A DNA stretch of 64,000 nt from Fulvimonas soli (GTDB taxonomy: Bacteria; Pseudomonadota; Gammaproteobacteria; Xanthomonadales; Rhodanobacteraceae): the NCBI RefSeq assembly GCF_003148905.1, contig NZ_QGHC01000005.1:1-64000 (forward strand), written 5' to 3'. Below the pieces are notes generated by a model. That model did no database searches, had not been told where the DNA came from, and was given only the letters and a program-made list of their open reading frames with translations. How positions within the stretch are numbered: position 1 is the first letter of the stretch; each line of letters opens with the position of its first letter. Below, one piece after another: positions 59,587-64,000 of the stretch. Made by a program: the position numbers and the translations under genes.

Positions 59587-60009
59587 TCACATGTCGAACT
59601 TGGCGACCTGGAAGCCGCGCTGCTGGTAGTCGCGCCAGCGGCGGCGCGAGCCCTCGCGTTCGGCCGGGTCGGCGGCCACCACCTCGAGCACGCGCTCGCA
59701 GCGGCCGGTCGGGCAGTCCTCGCGCAGGTTGATCAGCAGCGGGCGGTCGGGCGTGTCGATGCCCGGCGGCACGATCAGCACCGCGGTGGCCGCGTCGTCC
59801 TCGTCGCCGGCGATCTGGTGCGGGATGAAGGCGTCCTCGTCGAACGCCCACAGCAGCTCGTCGATCGCCTCGGCCTGGGCGAAGTCGCGCGCCAGGACCA
59901 GCGTGGGCTGCTGCGCGGCGTAGGCCTTCCTCGCCAGCTCGCACACCAGCAGCAGCGGCTGCTCGCGGAAGCGCGGCTTGTCGATCAGGTAGAAGTCGGC
60001 GCGGGGCAT
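59587..60009 (-). CDS. holC: DNA polymerase III chi subunit
   Basis: A 140-residue chi subunit, which links the clamp-loader to single-strand-binding protein. The sequence RADFYLIDKPRFREQPLLLVCELARKAYAAQQPTLVLARD, DELLWAFDEDAFIPHQIAGDE and LINLREDCPTGRCERVLEVVAADPAEREGSRRRWRDYQQRGFQV matches HolC over its full length. It is downstream of pepA on the same strand, the common gammaproteobacterial order pepA-holC-valS. valS is not seen; a repeat and the convergent kinase gene follow instead. Confidence 0.94.
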   Translation of the reverse strand: MPRADFYLIDKPRFREQPLLLVCELARKAYAAQQPTLVLARDFAQAEAIDELLWAFDEDAFIPHQIAGDEDDAATAVLIVPPGIDTPDRPLLINLREDCPTGRCERVLEVVAADPAEREGSRRRWRDYQQRGFQVAKFDM

Positions 60010-60166
60010 GGGGAGGGGGCGGGAACGGGGAACGTCAGGGGAGCGGCGGTTCGGGATCGCGGGCGATGCCGACCCTCTCGGGCACATCGAGCCCGGGCAC
60101 ATCAAACCATACCGGGAACATCCATGCGACGCGGACCCGCACGTTCCCCGTTCCCCCGCACCGGCA

Positions 60167-61654
60167 TCAGCCGGCGCGATCGATCAGCCACTGCGCCAGC
60201 AACGGCACCGGCCGCCCCGTGGCCAGGCCCTTGCGGCCCTCGTCCCAGGCGGTGCCGGCGATGTCCAGGTGCGCCCAGCGCTGGCCCTCGGTGAAGCGCG
60301 CGAGGAAGCAGCCGGCGGTGATCGCGCCGGCGTTCTTGCCGCCGATGTTGGCCACGTCCGCGAAGCCCGATTCCAGCTGCGCCTGGTAGTCGTCCCACAG
60401 CGGCAGGCGCCAGGCGCGGTCCAGCGTGGCCTCGCCGGCGGCGAGCAGCTCCGCGGCCAGGTCGTCGTGCTTGCTCATCAGGCCGGAGGCGTGCTTGCCC
60501 AGCGCGATCACGCAGGCGCCGGTGAGCGTGGCGGCGTCGACCAGCGCCTGCGGCTGGTAGGTCTGCGCGGTCCAGGTCAGCGCGTCGCACAGGATCAGGC
60601 GGCCCTCGGCGTCGGTGTTGAGCACCTCGATGGTCAGGCCCGACAGGCTGGTCAGCACGTCGCTCGGGCGGTAGCTGTCGCCGTCGGGCATGTTCTCCAC
60701 CGCCGGCACCACGCACACCAGGTTGAGCGGCAGGCCCATCTCCACCGCGGCGACGAAGGCGCCCAGCACGCCGGCCGCGCCGCCCATGTCGAACTTCATC
60801 TCCTCCATGCCCGGGCCGGGCTTGAGGCTGATGCCGCCGGTGTCGAAGGTGATGCCCTTGCCGACTAGGGCGTAGGGCTTCTCGTCCTCGGCGCCGCCGC
60901 GGTACTCCAGCGCGACCAGCCTGGGCTTGTTGGCCGAGCCGCGGCCCACCGCCAGCAGCGAGCCGAAGCCGAGCCGCTCCATCTCCTCGTGGTCGAGCAC
61001 GCGGCAGGCGACCCGGTCGTGGGCGTCGGCGAAGGCCTGCGCCTGCGCGGCGATGTAGGCGGGGTTGCAGATGTTGGGCGGCAGGTTGGCCAGCTCGCGC
61101 GCGAAGCGCACGCCCTCGGCGATGGCGCGGGCCTGGTCGAGGCCGGCCTGCGCCTCCTCGCCGGCGGCGAAGGCGAGCGCGGCCAGCTCCGGCTGGGCCC
61201 CCTTCTCGCGCGGCTTGAAGGTGGCGGTGTAGCGGTAGGCCGCGTGGTCGGCGGCCAGCGCCGCGGTGCGCACGCGCCAGGCGGCGTCGCGGCCGGGCAC
61301 GTCCACCTCGGCGAGGTAGGAGACGGCGGCGTCGACCGGCAGCCGGCCCAGCGCGCGGGCGGCCTCCAGGTTCACCTTCTGGAAGCGCGCCGCGTCGAAC
61401 GACTTCTGCGCGCCCAGGCCCACCACCAGCACGCGCCGGGCGGCGACGCCCGGCGGGGCGAACAGCACGGCGGACGAGCCGGCCTTGCCGGTGATGTCGC
61501 CGCTTTCCACCTGGCGCTTGATCGCCCCGCCGGCGGCGCCGTCCACCCGCGCGGCGGCGCTGGTGAGCAGGCCGTTCTCGTACACGCCGACCACCACGCA
61601 CGGGGTTTCGACGGTTTCGGGGGCGGCGGCGCCGAGGCTGAACTGGAGCGTCAT
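60167..61654 (-). CDS. pepA: leucyl aminopeptidase (M17)
   Basis: A 495-residue cytosol-type aminopeptidase that removes N-terminal residues. In E. coli PepA also binds DNA in Xer recombination and carAB control. The two-metal site is intact in [30 protein letters not shown] and [15 protein letters not shown], followed by [18 protein letters not shown]. The start [18 protein letters not shown] at 61654 fits the family. It is divergent from lptF across 99 bases, a widely conserved arrangement. Confidence 0.96.
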   Translation of the reverse strand: MTLQFSLGAAAPETVETPCVVVGVYENGLLTSAAARVDGAAGGAIKRQVESGDITGKAGSSAVLFAPPGVAARRVLVVGLGAQKSFDAARFQKVNLEAARALGRLPVDAAVSYLAEVDVPGRDAAWRVRTAALAADHAAYRYTATFKPREKGAQPELAALAFAAGEEAQAGLDQARAIAEGVRFARELANLPPNICNPAYIAAQAQAFADAHDRVACRVLDHEEMERLGFGSLLAVGRGSANKPRLVALEYRGGAEDEKPYALVGKGITFDTGGISLKPGPGMEEMKFDMGGAAGVLGAFVAAVEMGLPLNLVCVVPAVENMPDGDSYRPSDVLTSLSGLTIEVLNTDAEGRLILCDALTWTAQTYQPQALVDAATLTGACVIALGKHASGLMSKHDDLAAELLAAGEATLDRAWRLPLWDDYQAQLESGFADVANIGGKNAGAITAGCFLARFTEGQRWAHLDIAGTAWDEGRKGLATGRPVPLLAQWLIDRAG

Positions 61655-61753
61655 CGGAAGGATCCTGCAAGGCAATCGGAAGGGGAGAACCGGCTAGACT
61701 AACCGTTTGCGGCCGGCGCGGACGCACGGCAACGGAACGACGAATTCTATCGC

Positions 61754-62860
61754 ATGCTGAGCATCCTCGACCGTTATTTCCTGCGGGAGCTGGCGCAGAC
61801 CGTGGTCGCCACGGTGGTGGTGCTGGTGGCGATCTTCGCCGGCACCTCGTTCGCCACCGTGCTCAAGCAGGTGGCCAACGGCAGCTTCCCGGCCAGCGTG
61901 ATGTTCCAGGTGCTGGGCCTGAACATGCTCGACGGCCTGTCCACGCTGCTGCTGCTGGCCGGCTTCATCGGCCTGCTGCTGGGGCTGGGGCGGATGTGGC
62001 GCGAGAGCGAGATGCACGTGCTGGCCTCCTCCGGGATGGGGCCGCGCGGGCTGCTCAAGCCGATCGCGCTGCTCGCCCTCGCGCTGGCGCTGCTGGTGGG
62101 CCTGCTCTCGCTGTGGCTGGGGCCGTGGGCGGCGCGCACCTCCGACGCGCTGGTGGCGGCGGCCAACCGCTCGGTGATCGCCGCCGGCCTCGACGCCGGC
62201 CGCTTCACCGAGCTGCCCGGCAAGGGCGGCATCATCTTCGTCGACTCGCTCAGCCGCGACGGCAGCGTGCTCGGCAAAACCTTCGTCGCCGCCGAGCGCA
62301 GCGCCAAGGACGGCACGCGCAACCTCAAGCTGGTCACCGCCAGGCGCGGCCAGCTGTACCAGGAGAGCAACGGCGACAACCGCTTCATCGCGCTGTACGA
62401 CGGCTGGCAGTACGAGATCCCGCTGGGCGGCGACAACTGGCGCAAGATGCGCTACGAGCGCAACGACACCTCGCTCTCCAGCATCCAGAACGACGACAGC
62501 GACGAGGACCCGGCGCACAACCTCGACATGGCCGCGCTGCTGCGCGCCGACAGCGCCGACGCGCGCGCCGAGCTGGCCTGGCGCGCCATCGCGCCGGCGA
62601 TGATGCTGGTGCTGGTGATGCTGGCGCTGCCGATGGCGCGGCAGAGCCCGCGCGAGCCGCGCTTCGGCCGCCTGCTGCTGGCGGTGCTGAGCTTCTACCT
62701 CTACTACCTGCTGCTGGCGGTGTGCCGCGGCCAGCTGATGAAGGGCCACTGGCACCACGCCACGCCGATGTGGGGCGTGAGCCTGCTGGTGTTCGCCATC
62801 GCGGCGTGGATGTTCCGCAGCCAGTACGCCGCGCGCCGGCCGCGCAAGGCGGGCGCCTGA
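61754..62860 (+). CDS. lptF: LPS export ABC transporter permease LptF
   Basis: A 368-residue inner-membrane protein of the YjgP/YjgQ family. Three N-terminal helices (ILDRYFLRELAQTVVATVVVLVAIFAGTSFATVL through about 115) and three C-terminal helices (about 280-355) flank a periplasmic beta-jellyroll (LPGKGGIIFVDSLSRDGSVLGKTFVAAERSAKDGTRNLKLVTARRG). LptF and LptG pair with the LptB ATPase and pull LPS from the inner membrane onto the LptC-LptA bridge. The stop overlaps the lptG start (TGATG). Confidence 0.95.
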   Translation: MLSILDRYFLRELAQTVVATVVVLVAIFAGTSFATVLKQVANGSFPASVMFQVLGLNMLDGLSTLLLLAGFIGLLLGLGRMWRESEMHVLASSGMGPRGLLKPIALLALALALLVGLLSLWLGPWAARTSDALVAAANRSVIAAGLDAGRFTELPGKGGIIFVDSLSRDGSVLGKTFVAAERSAKDGTRNLKLVTARRGQLYQESNGDNRFIALYDGWQYEIPLGGDNWRKMRYERNDTSLSSIQNDDSDEDPAHNLDMAALLRADSADARAELAWRAIAPAMMLVLVMLALPMARQSPREPRFGRLLLAVLSFYLYYLLLAVCRGQLMKGHWHHATPMWGVSLLVFAIAAWMFRSQYAARRPRKAGA

Positions 62861-63960
62861 TGGACGCCTTGCGCATCAAGCGGGTCGACTGGCTGGTCGG
62901 CGCCAGCGTGCTCGGCGCGGTGCTGATGGTGTGGCTGGTGCTCACCGGGCTGGACGCGGTGATGCAGTTCGTGCGACAGCTCACCCAGGTCGGCAAGAAC
63001 GGCTACACCGTCACCGGGGCCATGGTCTACGTGCTGGTGACGGTGCCGCGCCGCCTGTACGAGATGTTCGGCAACGCCGCGCTGATCGGCGGCCTGATGG
63101 GGCTGGGCGGCCTGGCCGGCAGCGGCGAGCTGACCGCGCTGCGCGCCTGCGGGCTGTCCAAGCTGCGCATCGCCGGCTCGGCGGTGGGCGTGGTGGCGGT
63201 GCTGATCGCCGGCGTGGTGGTCCTGGGCGAGACCGCCGCGCCGTGGGGCGACCAGCGCGCGCAGGCGATGCAGCTCAAGCTCAAGGCCAACAACATCGGC
63301 ATGGCCGGCAACACCGGCCTGTGGGCGCGCGACGGCGAGCGCATCATCAACGCCAAGGCCGCGCTGGCGCGGCAGACCGCCACCCACGCCAGCGTGCAGC
63401 TGGCCGACGTGCGCGTGTTCACGCTCACGCCGGACGGCCAGCTCGCGCGCTTCGACTGGGCGCGCACCGCCGAGCACGACGGCCGCAGCTGGGTGCTCGG
63501 CGAGGTGCGCAGCACCACGCTGGACGAGCAGGGCGTGCACAGCACCACCCGGGCCAGCGAGCGCTGGGACTCGGGGCTGGACCCGCGCATCCTGGAGCAG
63601 TCGGTGATCCATCCCGAGTACCTGCCGATGCGCGACCTGCGCCGCAACATGGCCTACCTGGAGGCCAACGGCGAGAGCCCCGGCGTGTACGCGCTGGCGT
63701 TCTGGGCGCGCGCGCTGTACCCGGTCAACGTGCTGGTGCTGGTGCTGTGCGCGATGCCGTTCGCGTTCGGCGCGCTGCGCTCGGGCGGCCTGGGCAAGCG
63801 CATCTTCCTGGGCATGCTGCTGGCGATCGGCTGGTACTTCCTGCAGAAGGCGATGGTGAGCTTCGGCACCGTCTACGGCATCCCGCCGATGCTGGCCAAC
63901 CTGCTGCCCTCGGTGCTGCTGGCGCTGGCCGCGTGGCTGTACTTCCGCCGGTTCGCCTGA
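62860..63960 (+). CDS. lptG: LPS export ABC transporter permease LptG
   Basis: A 366-residue partner of LptF with the same six-helix plus jellyroll layout. It opens RIKRVDWLVGASVLGAVLMVWLVLTGLDAVMQFV, contains the coupling segment GGLMGLGGLAGSGELTALRACGLSKLRIAGS and a periplasmic domain (LWARDGERIINAKAALARQ, ARFDWARTAEHDGRSWVLGEVRST), and ends in three helices through LANLLPSVLLALAAWLYFRRFA. It shares one base with lptF (62860). The last 40 bases of the window hold nothing I can identify. Confidence 0.95.
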   Translation: MDALRIKRVDWLVGASVLGAVLMVWLVLTGLDAVMQFVRQLTQVGKNGYTVTGAMVYVLVTVPRRLYEMFGNAALIGGLMGLGGLAGSGELTALRACGLSKLRIAGSAVGVVAVLIAGVVVLGETAAPWGDQRAQAMQLKLKANNIGMAGNTGLWARDGERIINAKAALARQTATHASVQLADVRVFTLTPDGQLARFDWARTAEHDGRSWVLGEVRSTTLDEQGVHSTTRASERWDSGLDPRILEQSVIHPEYLPMRDLRRNMAYLEANGESPGVYALAFWARALYPVNVLVLVLCAMPFAFGALRSGGLGKRIFLGMLLAIGWYFLQKAMVSFGTVYGIPPMLANLLPSVLLALAAWLYFRRFA

Positions 63961-64000
63961 GCGGCGCGACGATGGGGCGCGCGGGCCATGGCTGACGCGG

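Overview
The window looks like chromosomal DNA of a very G+C-rich gammaproteobacterium, most likely a member of the Xanthomonadales (Lysobacteraceae or Rhodanobacteraceae). This rests on gene content (MetJ, a MetX-type homoserine acyltransferase, GTP-type PEP carboxykinase, an FadE-type acyl-CoA dehydrogenase, LptF/LptG beside PepA and HolC) and on dispersed palindromic repeats typical of that order. It is inferred from protein reading, not from a database search. No tRNA, rRNA, CRISPR array, transposase or prophage was seen.

Layout. 0.2-4.4 kb: an AlkB-like dioxygenase, then an MCE/Mla-type lipid ABC transporter operon on the minus strand. 4.6-7.2 kb: gcvT, gcvH and metJ. 7.5-19.7 kb: a TonB-like protein, a secreted serine hydrolase, a GMC oxidoreductase, an MFS carrier, a CBS protein, a GT2 glycosyltransferase, mtgA, hslO and a GAF-GAF-GGDEF-EAL protein. 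20-23.2 kb: a secreted protein and an ECF sigma / membrane partner / DUF4097 operon. 23.5-31.8 kb: pckG and a fatty-acid catabolism neighbourhood (TetR regulator, alpha/beta hydrolase, fadE, membrane protein, DUF4442, CPBP protease). 32-38.4 kb: prfC, an EF-G paralogue, an M24 peptidase-like protein, small membrane proteins and a 2OG-Fe dioxygenase. 38.4-42.1 kb: metX-metB-hom behind a stacked regulatory leader. 42.3-48.6 kb: YceI, an APC permease, an OmpH-like protein and a small accessory cluster (decayed-nuclease-like protein, XRE-like regulator, Fic protein). 48.7-53.1 kb: sdaA, a Fur-controlled TonB-dependent receptor and a glutaredoxin-like protein. 53.1-59.6 kb: a repeat-rich block with YceI, cytochrome b561, YceI and a large hybrid histidine kinase. 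59.6-64 kb: holC and pepA, divergent from lptF-lptG.

The most interesting system is methionine control. The Met repressor gene at 6.7 kb encodes a MetJ core of about 79 residues fused to about 88 residues of lysine/alanine repeats like histone H1 or AlgP. It has tandem met-box-like 8-mers inside a 15-bp-arm palindrome upstream. At 38.5 kb the metX-metB-hom promoter carries a near-perfect tandem met box abutting its -35 element, followed immediately by a SAM-I (S-box) riboswitch and a terminator-like hairpin. SAM could therefore act twice on the same operon: once through the tailed repressor at initiation and once through the leader RNA.

Other points worth a look: a fic gene whose canonical N-terminus lies in another frame (apparent 1-nt frameshift); a PD-(D/E)XK-like protein with its catalytic positions replaced; an EF-G paralogue with a variant switch I beside RF3; a serine hydrolase with a Lys/Arg-rich tail; and a pair of 196-bp near-identical repeats with a relative at 59.4 kb, where the usual holC-valS order is not seen.
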